Of a stretch of DNA of 64,000 nucleotides, positions 21,669-33,507 are shown piece by piece; the first letter of the stretch is position 1, and every line of letters begins with the position of its first letter. Where the stretch lies: the NCBI GenBank assembly GCA_019279435.1, contig JAAALK010000284.1:22994390-23058389 (forward strand), written 5' to 3'. Source of the stretch: Zizania palustris. Its lineage: Eukaryota; Streptophyta; Magnoliopsida; Poales; Poaceae. The position numbers and the translations under genes are program-made. The notes under the pieces are model-generated. The model made no database searches, had not been told where the DNA came from, and saw nothing but the letters and a program-made list of their open reading frames with translations.

Positions 21669-21677
21669 TATAAATAG
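21669..21677 (+). promoter_or_regulatory. TATA box of the C1 5' LTR
   Basis: TATAAATAG, 30-40 bp after the TTTACCCC/GGGGTAAA palindrome. It is conserved in most C-family LTRs. Confidence 0.65.
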
Positions 21678-22750
21678 GCCTCTATCCCCCTAGGGATAGA
21701 TTACTGTTTTTCAATAATCAATCTACAGTCCACCGATTAGTTTTTGATCTACAATTTTTCCTCTCGAGTTCGATCTGCATCATCGCGGTAAATTTTATTG
21801 AGCATCTTTCTTCTCCTGCTGGCGCGAGCAGCAGGGCAGCGCCAAGCGCGCCTGGACATGGGATAGGAGCGCCGCGCCTAGCAGCATAGGGAATCATTGC
21901 TGGTTTTCTTCCCACGGTAGGACGCACCACATCTACATCATTTTGCGCGGGGCCTACGGCAGCAGCTACGGCTGTAGCCAGCAGATTTCCGACGTGCAAG
22001 GCAGCCAGGCGTAGGATTCTATTAAACGGAGTGCAGCTAGGCTGCAGAAGGCTACCCGGGATTTGATTTCTCGTAGCATTTTTTGCCACGGCGGTGCAGC
22101 AGAACACAGTAGCTGGGCGGGACCCACCGGCGCATGCAACATCATCACGCCGACGTGGTCATTCGGCGCGCAGAAGCCGGGCGTGTTCTCCACGGCAGTT
22201 TGGCACGAATCAATGCAGGCGGGTCCGCCAGAGAACTCGGACGCAGCCACGACGAGGTTCGTTTTTCTTCTTCACGGCGCAAAGGAGAAGTATATGAACC
22301 AGGTAAGTTTTCAATCTCCTATTTTTGAGTTAGATTAAATCTAGTTAGTAATTTCATAGTAAGTTTTTAATCTGTTAAATTTTTATTAATTATCTCGCAT
22401 TATTTATTTAAATATATCTGTTTAATCTGCTCGTATAAAAATAAACCGAAAAATTTATTAGTCGCAGTAATATTTTTATTCTAGTTTTTGCGTGCAATAG
22501 TTTCGATTTATTACTGAATTAATTTTTATTGATCCATGTTTTATTCATTTGATTAGTATTTTAGTTCTAGACTGAAATATAAGTATTTCGTGATTTATCT
22601 AGGAGTTTTATTTACTGCAGTATTGTTATTTAGTATATTTTTAATATCTTTTCAATTAAGACATTTGGGTATTTTAGGCTAAACCATTTTAATTTCAGTA
22701 ATTCACTTTGCTAATATTAGTTGTCTGGTCGCTACTTTCGGTCCTACAAG

Positions 22751-22768
22751 TGGTATCAGAGCGAGGTT
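22751..22768 (+). other. C1 primer-binding site
   Basis: TGGTATCAGAGCGAGGTT, two bases after the 5' LTR. It matches the initiator-Met tRNA 3' end type used by most plant Copia elements. Confidence 0.9.
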
Positions 22769-22813
22769 AGGGTTTTCTAATATCTTAACCGATTCTAAAC
22801 CTAGGTAGTGACC

Positions 22814-25477
22814 ATGACGTCTTCTGGTAAAATCCCGTCCCTTGAAGCTTTTGGCTACACTTATTGGAAGACTCGCATGCGAGCATACCTTATGAGCCAG
22901 AGCTCGGACATATGGGAGATTTTTGTTCATCCTACCTTCAACATAGTGACTATTGCTACGGATACTGCTGCAGATGTAGTTACCCAGCATCAAAATAATA
23001 GTAAGGCGGTGAATATTTTATTTTCTGGTCTAGGTCCTAGTGAGTTTGAGCGTGTCAGCCATCTCACCACTGCTCGAGAGATCTGGGCTACCCTCCAAGC
23101 ACACCATGAGGGGACAGCTCAGGTCAAGGCTAGGCTACATCAGACCTACCGGTGTGAGTATGAGAATTTCTCACAGAAGACGGGTGAGACTGTTGAGGCT
23201 TTGTTTGGTCGTTTTAAATCGATCATTAACAAGCTTCGCGTCAACAAGGCCGAGCGTGATCAGCTGGTCTCGGATCATGAACAGGCGCCTAAGGTACTCC
23301 ATACCTTGGACCCCAAGATCTAGGAGATCAAGGTTTCTTCTATTGTTGAGAGCGCGCCTTATGATACCTTGACCGTCACAGAGCTTTTTAGTAAACTCAA
23401 GGCCTCAGAGGTCGATATCCAGTTGAGATCAAATCTTACTGGTTCTGGCTCAAAGACTTTGGCGCTTGCGACACCGTCAGTTGATCCTAATGCCATGAGT
23501 TGTACTGTCTTTTCCTTGATGTCTATCTCCGAGGAACAACTTGATACTCTAGGAGATGATGATTTGTGCTTGTTTAACAACCGGGTGCGACGTGTCTATG
23601 ATAAGAGAATGTTTAAGAGACACGGCACAAAATCCGGATGCTTTGAGTGTGGTGATACAGGTCATTTCATTGCCGACTGCCCCAAGCAGAAGAATTACAA
23701 GAAAGGAACTGGCGGCAACTCCTACGACTCCGACAAGTACGACAACTCAACGAAGGGCAAGCCCAAGACGAGATTATTTCGAAAGGATTTGAAGGACTAC
23801 AGGCGTGAGAACAAGAAGCGAGACAAGGCTTTCTTCGCCGAGATGGAGAAAAGCTACTCCAAGAGATCCTCGTCTTCCTCCTTATCTTCGAGTTCAAGTG
23901 ATGAAGAGATCGTGATCAGGAAGGGGAAGGACAAGGATGATCCGGCGGGCCTCTGTTTCATGGCCTTCAGGGACAAGCCGAAGAGACGCTCACGTGATAG
24001 CCGAAGAACCCACAAGAGCTTCTGCTCAATGGCTCTTGGGGAGAATAAAGAAAAGGACTCCTCTAACAACTTCGATGATGATGATGAGAAGGTATCATCC
24101 TATGAACAAGAAGTTGTTAATTTACTAGAACAGAACCATTAGGAGTTGAAGTATCGGGAGAACCTTCTTAGAGGGGCTAAGAAGAGGATAGATGAGCTTG
24201 AGAGTTACCTTGCCATGGAAAATGGCAAGATTGATGGTTTGTCTTCTTCCCCTTGCTTGGGTGATAGTGGTGAGTGCCCTAACTGTGAGGGGTTGTTGTG
24301 TGACCTGACGACTCTTAAGTCCAGGTACACAGAGAGAGTATATGAGAGAGATGCATTGGCCACTGAGCTTGAGAGCGTTCAGCAGGAGCTAAAAAATGCT
24401 CATGCCACTGTCGTGGTACCATGTGTAGACTACCCATCTCATTTAGCTAGTATAGTCGAGCTGAGAGCCAAGAGTGATGAGCAGTTTAGTGAGTTAGCTG
24501 GAGTGAGAGCTGAGTTGGAGCAGACTAAGCTAGAGCTTGAGACCTTGTCAGTTCCACCCACTGTTTGTGAGAACTTCATGTCCACTAGAATGGAGTTGAT
24601 CAAGCTAAAAGCTGAGAAGTCTGTCGAAGTTGATAAAGAGTGTGATATCTGCTTGTCTCAGGTGGAGGTGTTAGCTTCCTTGAGAGAGGAGCTAGCTGAT
24701 GTTCAAAACAAGAACTTTTACCTCCGACAGATCTTGAGTTGGATTAGTGCCAGAGAGCCATAGCTCGGCATGATGATCCAGCAGTTCAAGAGACAGGATG
24801 GATTTGGGGTAGGTTACACCTATACCAAGGCTGATTTTGAGAGTGCCATGAGCTGTGCAGTGGAGTGAAGTAAGATGACTCCCGAACAGAGATATCCCAA
24901 GACTCACTCTACTGAGTCCTTTAAGGATAGTCGGCCCAAGGATGGAGTGATCCAATAACAACCTAAAGCTCCACCTAAGAAGCAGATCTGGGTTCCAAAG
25001 CCTAAAACTCTCCACACTTCTCTTGATTCTTTACCTGGACCCTCTCACACCAAAGATGCTACACCAAACACCACCAAGCCTAAGAATCCTAAGCCACAAC
25101 AACATCCCAAGAATCCTACCTATCACTGTGAGTTTTGCCAGAGAGACGGGCATCTTGAGGAGTTTTGCTTCAGGAGGAAGCGGGTTGAGCGAGCAGAGAG
25201 AGCTCGAGGTGGGCAGGAGCAGTTCTACCAGCAGGGTGGTAGACAGAGAGTCCCTCGACGTAGAGAGAGGCTAGAGGCCAGGCCATGTCGTGTAGGTGGT
25301 GGTAGAGGAGAAGGTTTTCATGGCAGTGCTCCGGAGGGTGGTTTCCGTTCCAGCAGAGTTCAAAATCGTTATGGATACAGTTTTGGACCTCGTGATCGTG
25401 ATTTTAGGTAGAACAGAGGACCGCGCTTTGAGTCGCATTTTGGTCTAGACTCATATGATTCCTTCTGCTTTCTTACT
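22814..25477 (+). pseudogene. C1 gag remnant
   Basis: Starts at ATG 22814 (MTSSGKIPSLEAFGYTYWKT). A UBN2-type gag core follows (FSGLGPSEFERVSHLTTARE). A CCHC zinc knuckle, CFECGDTGHFIADC, is near 23640, followed by a Lys/Ser-rich region and a coiled-coil-like Glu/Leu-rich stretch (about 24150-24720). A second knuckle, CEFCQRDGHLEEFC, is near 25130, then an Arg/Gly-rich tail. In-frame TAG codons at 23321-23323 (Trp in C2), 24140-24142 (Gln in C2) and 24761-24763 interrupt one otherwise continuous frame. More stops follow near 24865, 24956 and 25409. Confidence 0.95.
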
Positions 25478-26750
25478 TACGAGAAGATGGCTCGACACTG
25501 TTTTAGTACCTTTGTAGACCTGGTGGTCGACCATTTGCTCCCACTCATGACCATTGATCTTGCAGGATCGAGGACTGGGGATGTATGGATCATGGATTCA
25601 GGATGTTCTCGCCATATGACAGGACACCGCAGATGGTTCTCCAGCCTCACTCCCCCGAGCTCCAAGGAATACATCACTTTCGGGAACAGTGGTCAAGGGA
25701 AGGTACAAGGTATTGGGTCGATTCGTATTTCTGATTATTTCTCTTTGAAGAATGTTGCTTTAGTTGGAAATCTGAACTTCAATCTAATTTCTGTTTTGCA
25801 ACTACTTGAGGATGGTTTAGAAGTGTGTTTTAAGAAGGGTGTGTCTTCGGTTGTCAATTCTAGAGGATCTTTCGTTTGCCGGATCTTACCTTTTGGTAAG
25901 GTTTTTTGTATTGATTTCTCTAGTTCTTCTGGCCTTTCTCGCTGTCTGATAGCCGGATCCTCCTATGAGCTATGGAAGTGGTATAGAAGGTTAGGCCATT
26001 TGAGCTTTGATCTACTTGTTAGATTGAGTTCTATGGATCTTATCCGAGGACTGCTTAAGCTTAAGATGGAGAAGGATCTAGTGTGTCATCCCTGTCGTCA
26101 TGGGAAAATGGTTGCCACTTCTCACGCACCTGTGACTCAGGTAATGACTTCGTACCCAGGAGAGCTGTTGCACATGGACACAGTAGGTCCATCTCGAGTA
26201 CGCTCAGTCGGTGGGAAGTGGTACGCCCTTGTGATAGTTGATGATTTTTCTCGATTTTCGTGGGTTTACTTTCTAGAGTCTAAGGATGAGACTTTTCAGT
26301 ATGTTCATGACCTGATTTTGAAGCTTAAGAATGAGAACAATGGTCTGATGCGAGCAATTCGTTCGGACAACGGAACTGAGTTTAAGAACTCTCAGTTCGT
26401 CAGTTTTTGTAGTGATCAGGGTCTTGATCATCAGTTCTCTGCTCCTTACACTCCCCCACAGAATGGCATTGTGGAATGAAAGAACCGCATGCTTGTCGAG
26501 ATGGCCAGGACGATGCTTGATGAGCATAGGACTCCTAGGCGTTTTTGGGCTGAAGCAATGAACACAGCTTGCTATCTTGCTAATCGCATTTTTCTTGGAG
26601 CTTACTTAGGTAAGACATCATATGAGTTGCGGTATGTAGACATCCCAAGGTGAGTCACTTGCGAGCTTTTGGATGCAAGTGCTTTGTGCTTAAGAAGAGA
26701 GGGCATCTGGACAAGTTTGAGTCTCATTGCTGGGATTGACTCTTTCTTGG
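25478..26750 (+). pseudogene. C1 protease and integrase remnant
   Basis: The protease active site DVWIMDSGCSRHMTG is near 25585. The pre-integrase zinc domain reads WYRRLGHLSFDLL … CHPCRHGKM (about 25977-26110). The integrase core has LHMDTVGPSRVRSVGGKWYA, the second Asp in IRSDNGTEF (about 26357) and YTPPQNGIVE (about 26450-26478). The frame is open from 25487 to 26479, then a TGA replaces Arg (E*KNRM). Further stops follow in 26640-26760. Confidence 0.95.
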
Positions 26751-27300
26751 TTATGCTTTGCATTCACGAGGCTTTCGTGTTTGGAACCTAGACTCTCAGA
26801 TGTTTGTCGAGACTTGTGAGGTTTCTTTTGATGAGTCTTTGCCCTCGCCAACTCCTTCTTTTGAAATTTCTGGAGATGATGAGCTTGGAGAGTCCATCTT
26901 CGAGGAAGATGATGACCCTCCTGCTGATGATGAGGGTGGGCCCTTTGCACCGCCTGCAGACCCCACCTTCTAAGACTTCGACTAAGGATGAGGACGGACC
27001 TCTAATTACTCCTTCTACTTCGATCGAGCCTCCTCAGTCGAGTCCAGAGGTGCCAGGTGCTGACTCCAGTGAGATGACTTCTCAGCCTAGTCCAGAGGAG
27101 CCAGTTGCTGACTCTAGTGAGGTGACTTCAGATCACCTAGGATCCCGAGCAGTTCAGCGTGATCACCCTTCAGAGCTCATCATAGGTGATCTTATGGAGA
27201 GATCCTTACGTTCCTCAGCTGGTTCACTTGCTATGTTTGCTGAGTCTGCTTTTGTTGCTAGTTTTGAGCCCCGAGACGTTTCTCATGCTCTTTCCGATTG
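26751..27300 (+). pseudogene. C1 integrase-RT linker
   Basis: Acidic, proline/serine-rich linker (GDDELGESIFEEDDD, SSPEVPGADSSEMTS), homologous to 5230-5776 in C0. A frameshift near 26975 and a TGA near 27299 break it. Confidence 0.8.
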
Positions 27301-27316
27301 AAATTGGATAAACGAC

Positions 27317-27784
27317 ATGCAAGAAGAGCTTGAAAATTTTGTTCGCAATTGGGTTTGGACACTACTTGAGCTGCCACCTGGATGCAACACCATAGGCACC
27401 AAGTGGGTGTTTAAGAACAAACAAGGAGAAGATGGTGTTGTGGTGCGCAACAAAGCTCGATTAGTGGCACAGGGTTTTTGTCAAAAAGAAGGCATTAGTT
27501 TTGAAGAGACCTTCGCCCCTGTTGCTCGCCTTGAGTCCATTCGTATTCTTTTGGCCTTTGTTGCTTCTAAAGGTTTTAAGCTTCATCAAATAGATGTCAA
27601 GAGTGCTTTTCTAAATGGGTATATAGAGGAGGAGGTCTATGTTAAACAACCCCAGTTTTGAGAACCCTAAATTTCCACGACATGTTTACAAGTTGCAGAA
27701 GGCTTTATACGATCTGAAGCAGGTTTTCTGAGCAGATGCATAGCGATTTTGAGATGAGTCTCATGGGAGAACTTAAGTACTTTT
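27317..27784 (+). pseudogene. C1 reverse transcriptase, left part
   Basis: RT fingers: LENFVRNWVWTLLELPPGCN, SFEETFAPVARLES, SAFLNGYIEEEVYVKQP. Frame lost at 27655 (missing bases before QF). At about 27720 roughly 180 bp present in C0 are deleted, including the catalytic YVDD block: ACGATCTGAAGCA is joined to GGTTTTCTGAGCAG. C2 inserted at 27785. Confidence 0.9.
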
Positions 27785-29336
27785 TGTAGGACCGAAAGTA
27801 GCGACCAGAGGGGGGTGAATGGGCGCTAAAAAAAATTTGCTAAACTATATCCTAATCCCAACACCCAGATGAACTTAACTAGACAAATAATATTAGCAAA
27901 GCAAATTATTAGAACTAAAGTTGTTTAGCCTAAAAATGACCGGTGTCTTAATTGAAAAGATATTAAAAATAAAACACCTAGATAAAGCACGGAATATTTA
28001 TATTTCAGTCTATAAATAAAATACTAATCAAATGAATAAACCATGGATCATTAAAAATTAATTCAGTAATAAACCTAAAATATTGCACGTAAATCTAGAA
28101 TAAAAAAATATTATTGCGACTAATAATATTTTTCTGTTTATACGAACTGATTAAAGAATATTGAAATAAAAATATACGAGTACTAAAATATTTAGGCAGA
28201 TTAAATTACCACGAAATTTCTAAACAAGTTTTCGCTAATTAATTAATAGATGATTATCTCTAAAAATGATCTACTAAAAAATAGGAGATTAGAAACTAAC
28301 GTGCATGCTCACGTAGACGTCGCCGTGAATCGCAGTTCCTTGTTCATCGCCGTGGGAAGCTGTTGCGTCCTGGTCAAAAAAAATTGCACCGCCGAACACC
28401 AGTGCTAGCAGGGCTAGCCGTGCTAGCTATTCATAGCCTCGTGACGCGCACCTGCATGCTTGCCGTGGGGCGTGACCCATGCAGCCATTGTTGTCTCGGG
28501 TGTCTCTCCAGCTGCCCACGCCTACAGCAGCCCTATCCTTGTGCCGCGTTGGAAGCCGCGCCAAGGGCTGCGCCCTGCCGTCCGCTGTAGCAAAGCTGTT
28601 GGCTGTAAGATGTTGTGCGCAGCTGCTGCCAAGCACGCCGCAGTCCTGCTGCTCGATGGAGGCACAGCGAGAAACAAAACTCTCGAAGAGAAACAAAAAA
28701 ACAGAACACTAGCGGCGGCGGAAGAAAATAGTAGATGAAAAACTAGCGTAGGACTGCAGATTAATCTCGGGGAAAACAGTCATCTATCCCTAGGGGATAG
28801 GGGCCTATTTATAGGCGACTCTAATACATAAAAAGACTAATTTACCCCTAGGGTAAATTAAACTGACTCTAAAATAAATTCCGAAAATTACTAAAATATT
28901 CTTAGAAAAATCACCCGACTCAAATAAAAATATTCTAAACTTAAAAACGAAATATTAATATCCTAAAAACGAATTAATCATAGGTTGTCAGTTTTGCGCC
29001 GAAACTGACAAAGCGTCCACCGTCTTCGCACTAGGTACCCGGATTGGGCCGACCCGACCCCGCAGCTTCCTCAACCCGGCAATCGCTTCCGCCCGTGTAC
29101 CTGAGTCAAACCCAGTCAACAGACCAGTGGATCATCTGCCGCTCCTAGCCATGTACCCAGATTGGGCCAGCCCGACTCTACGGCTCCTCTGCCCGGCCGT
29201 CGCTGACTGCCCGTATACCTGAGTCACAAGCGCCTCAGACTCGGCAGGTCTTCATATCTCCCTTCCTTTGACTTCCGTTGACAATCACTCATCACATCTG
29301 GAATATCAAAACCATATTCTTCAACATGGTTTCTCA
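27785..29336 (-). mobile_element. C2 3' LTR (1552 bp)
   Basis: Minus-strand TGAGAAACCATG at 29336 to CGGTCCTACA at 27785. TATA box on minus at 28804-28813. GC-rich cassette at about 28300-28735. Nearly identical in length to the 5' LTR (1554 bp). Confidence 0.95.
28804..28813 (-). promoter_or_regulatory. TATA box of the C2 3' LTR
   Basis: TATAAATAGG on the minus strand, close to the TTTACCC/GGGTAAA palindrome at about 28840-28860. Confidence 0.6.
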
Positions 29337-29347
29337 ATCTCCCCCTT
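29337..29347 (-). other. C2 polypurine tract
   Basis: Minus-strand AAGGGGGAGAT directly before the 3' LTR. Confidence 0.8.
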
Positions 29348-30722
29348 GATGAGTACATTGTCAACACCCTCTTCAGCTCATCTTCATCACCTGCAAAACA
29401 TGTGGAAACAAGAAAACAAAAACAAAAGAAAATAGAAGAAAGAAAATAAAAGTTTAACCCTAATGACCAAAAGCCAAACAGAAGCAAGAAAATGGTCATT
29501 ATGGTTAACCAAAAATAAAAACTCAAAAACAAGTGCAAATCTCAGAATTACCAACAAGGAACTCCCCTGAAATAAATCCCAGAGAAAGCTAAAAAATGTT
29601 CCCTAAACTCCAAAATTTCTCCCCCTTGTTGACAATTGGACTCATCAAGTGAGACTAAATGCACTCTAAAGAGACATAGACACAAACTCCCCCTGAAATG
29701 CAGCTCCCCCTCGAAATATGCCATGAATGCAAATGGGGTGCAGGTGGAGTGTGAAACGCATGCTTCTTAGATATGATTAACTGCAATTACAACATCTAAC
29801 AAGTATAGCAAAAGATATATTGTCTAAGATACATGACATGATTAGTGCCATAGATGATATCTAAAGGGAGTCATTAGCACGCATTTTTCGATTTTTTCAA
29901 ACAAAAGCATCACCACATTTTCTAGTTGACAAGCAAAGTAAAGCATGAGATGCAAAAGCTAACTGTTATCTACCAAGATAAGCATTGTCCAAATCAAAGT
30001 GCTTCAGCAAACTTGTCATCTTTTTAATTTTTTCAACTTTTTCTTTTTCCTTTTTATTTTTTCATTTCTGCCAGCGGTTATTTGCATGTCAAACCTTATG
30101 CTAACCGACCAAGTCAAGCCTAGGCCAGAACTAGACCATTAGAAGCTTAAGACATTGGTCTTGGCATACATTACACCGTCCTAGTTCATACCAAAGTGCT
30201 ATGGTAAGCAGTCCAGAACAATGCACTGCGACAAAGCAAACTCACCTAGATCTTTTCTGATAATCATAAAAATGCATAAATTTTTCATTTTTCAGAATTT
30301 TTATCATTTTTATAGCACATTTTTCATATTTAAAGTATGTAAATGTCCAAGTTGCATATCTGCATCTAAGTAAGGATCTAGCTACAAGGCATGTAAAAGA
30401 TAGCAAACGCATTCAGCCTACACATGCTAGTTACCAGAAGCAATGGTGATTATTTTTCAATTTTAAAACATAAAAGCCATGCATATGACAAATATTAGAT
30501 ATATCACGTGAACTGAACCAAAAACATGATCATCGACAAGTAATCAAAACATATACTAGCTAGAGAAAGTAAAGTAGATTAATCATATAAAAGAAGCAAG
30601 CTCAAAATGTGATTTATGATTATGCATGATATGAACACCCACAAAAAGACTCAATAAAAAATAAAGAAGAAAGTAAAAACTGACTCAAAGTATCCCAAAA
30701 AGGATACACAACTCCCAAATCA
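29348..30722 (-). other. C2 non-coding 3' spacer and RNase H terminus
   Basis: Homologous to the C0 spacer (7271-8640) and C1 spacer (35905-37250). At its gag-proximal end it keeps only the last codons of RNase H (DLGVVYPF). Confidence 0.85.
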
Positions 30723-33442
30723 AGATCAATAATCACGAGTGGGAACAAACGGTCCAATGCCAGGTTTAGCGAAAGTGCTAAACCAGTGTCGAGCCATCTG
30801 CTCATATGTAGGAAAGCAGAAGGAATCATATGAGTCTGGACCGAAACGCGGATCAAAGCGCGGTCCTCTGTTCTGCCTAAAATCACGGCCACAAGGTCCA
30901 AAACCGTATCCATAACGATCTGGAACTCTACCAGAACGAAAACCACCCTCCGGAGCATGATCATAAAAACCGTCTCCTCTACCACCACCTACACGACGTG
31001 GCCTGGCCTCTAGCCTCTCTCTACGTCGAGGAACTCTCTGTCTACCACCCTGCTGGTAGAACTGCTCCTGCCCACCTCGAGCTCTCTCTGCTCGCTCAAC
31101 CCGTTTCCTCCTGAAGCAAAACTCCTCAAGATGCTCATCTCTTTGACAAAACTCACAGTGATAGGTAGGCTTCTTGGTATGTGGTTGAGGCTTGGGATTC
31201 TTAGGCTTGGTGGTGTTTGGTGTATCATCTTTGGTGTGAGAGGGTCCAGGTAAAGAATCAAGAGAAGTGTGAAGAGTTTTAGGCTTTGGGACCCAGATCT
31301 ACTTCTTAGGTGGAGCTTTAGGTTGTTCTTGGATCACTCCATCCTTGGGCTGACTATCCTTAAAGGACTCAGTGGAGTGAGTCTTGGGATATCTCTATTC
31401 GAGAGTCATCTTACTCCACTCCACTGCTCGGCTAATAGCACTCTCAAAATTAGCCTTGGTATAGGTGTAACCTACCCCACACCCATCCGGTCTCTTGAAC
31501 TGTTGGATCATCATGCCGAGCTATGGCTCGCTGGCACTAACCCAACTCAGGATCTGACGAAGGTAAAATTTCTTGTTCTGAACAACAGCTAGCTCCTCTC
31601 TCAAGGAAGCTAACACCTCCACCTAAGACAAGCAGATCTCACACTCTTTATCAACTTCGACAGACTTCTCAGCTTTTAGCTTGATCAACTCCATTCTAAT
31701 GAACAAGCAGTTCTCACAAACAGTGGGTGGAACTGACAAGGTCTCAAGCTCTAGTTTAGTCTGCTCCAACTCAGCTCTCACTCCAGCTAACTCGCTCAAC
31801 TGCTCATCACTTTTGGCTCTCAGCTCAGCTATACTAGCTAAATGAGATGGGCAGTCTACACAAGGTGCGACGACAGTGGCATGAGCATTTTTCAGCTCCT
31901 GCTGAGCGCTCTCAAGCTCAGTGGCCAATGCGTATCTCTCATCTACTCTCTATGTGCACCTGGACTTAAGGGTCATTAGGTCACACAACAACCCCTCACA
32001 ATTAGGGCACTCACCACTCTCACCCAAGCAAGGGGAGGAAGACAAACTCTCAATCTTGCCATTCGTCGTGGCTAGCTCACTCTCATGTTCATCTATCCTC
32101 TTCTTAGCCCCTCCAAGCAATTTCTCCCGATACTTCAACTCCTGACGGTTCTGTTCTAATAAATTAACAACTTCTTGTTCATTGGATGATACCTTCTCAT
32201 CGTCGTCATCGTCGGAGTCGTCGTAGGAGTTCTTTTCTTTCTTCTCCCCAAGATCCATTGAGCAGAAGCTCTTGTGGGGTCTTCGGCTATGACGTGAGCG
32301 ACTCTTCGTCTTGTCCCCGAAGGTCATGAAATAGAGGCCCGTCGGATTGTCCCCGTCCTTTCTCTTCCTGATCATGATCTCTTCATCACTAGAACTTGAA
32401 GATGAGGAGGAAGACGGGGATATCTTGGAGTATCTTTTCTCCATATCGGTGAAGAAGGTCTTGTCTCGCTTCTTATTCTCACGCCTGTAATCCTTCAGAG
32501 CCTTTCGAAAGAATCTTGTCTTGGGCTTGCCCTTCGTGGAGTTGTCGTACTTGCCGGAGTTGTAGGAGTTGCCGCCGGTTCCCTTCTTGTAATTCTTCTG
32601 CTTGGGGCAGTCAGCGATGAAATGACCTGGGTCACCACACTCAAAGCATCCAGATTTTGTGTCGTGTCTCTTAAACATTCGCTTATCATAGACATGTCGC
32701 ACCCGGTTGTTGAACAAGCACAGATCATCATCTCCTAGAGTATCAAGTTGTTCCTCAGAGATAGACATCAAGGAAAAGGCAGTACAGATCATGGCATTAG
32801 GATTAGCCGACGGTGTCGCAAGCGCCAGAGTCTTTGAGCCAGAATCAGTGAGATTTGATCTCAACTGAATATCGACCTTTAAGGCCTTGAGCTTACTAAA
32901 AAGCTCTGCGACGGTCAAGGTATCATAAGACGCGCTCTCAATAATAGAAGAGACCTTGATCTCCCAGATCTTAGGGTCCAAGGTATGGAGTACCTTAAGC
33001 GCTCTGCCTTGTTAACGCGAAGCTTGTTAATGATCGATTGAAAATGACTAAACAAAGCCTCGACCATCTCACCCGGCTTCTGTGAGAAATTTTCATACTC
33101 ACGCCAGTAGGTCTGATATATCCTAGCCTTGACCTGAGTTGTCCCCTCATGGTGTGCCTGGAGGGTAGCCCAGATCTCTCTAGCAGTGGTGAGATGGCTA
33201 ACACGCTCAAACTCACTAGGACCTAGACCAGAAAATAAAATATTCACCGCCTTACTATTATTTTGATGCTAGGTAATTACATCTGCAGCAGTATCCGCAG
33301 CAATAGTTGTTATGGTGAAACTAGGATGAACACAAATCTCCCATATGTCCGAACTCTGGCTCATAAGGTATGCTCGCATGCGAGTCTTCCAATAAGTGTA
33401 GCCAAAAGCTTCTACGGATGGTATTTTACCAGAAGACATCAT
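30723..33442 (-). pseudogene. C2 gag
   Basis: Starts ATG ATG at 33442 (MMSSGKIPSVEAFGYTYWKT). An early TAG lies near 33270 and a 32-bp deletion near 33000 shifts the frame (C1 has GTGATCAGCTGGTC… there). From 32981 a 343-codon frame is open to 31950 and contains the first zinc knuckle CFECGDPGHFIADC. Later segments keep the coiled-coil-like region, a second knuckle (CEFCQRDEHLEEFC, Gly to Glu) and the Arg/Gly-rich tail, with TAG stops near 31950, 31623, 31530, 31400 and 31300. It ends at the deletion junction near 30722, just before the protease would begin. Confidence 0.9.
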
Positions 33443-33487
33443 GGTCACTACCTAGGTTTAGAATCGGTTAAGATATTAGAAAACCCT

Positions 33488-33505
33488 AACCTTACTCTGA
33501 TACCA
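33488..33505 (-). other. C2 primer-binding site
   Basis: Minus-strand TGGTATCAGAGTAAGGTT, two bases inside the 5' LTR. One or two changes from the C1 site. Confidence 0.85.
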
Positions 33506-33507
33506 CT

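Larger units (their letters stand above)
21145..22748 (+). mobile_element. C1 5' LTR (1604 bp)
   Basis: TGAGAAACCATG…CGGTCCTACA. It contains a hairpin (GTCAGTTT/AAACTGAC arms, 21471-21493), a palindrome AATTTACCCCAGGGGTAAAT near 21623, a TATA box at 21669-21677, a GC-rich cassette at about 21780-22295, and CAG|GTAAGT near 22297-22306. Compared with the 3' LTR it lacks about 85 bp near 22727 (the GCGCCCATTCACCCCC zone). Confidence 0.95.
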
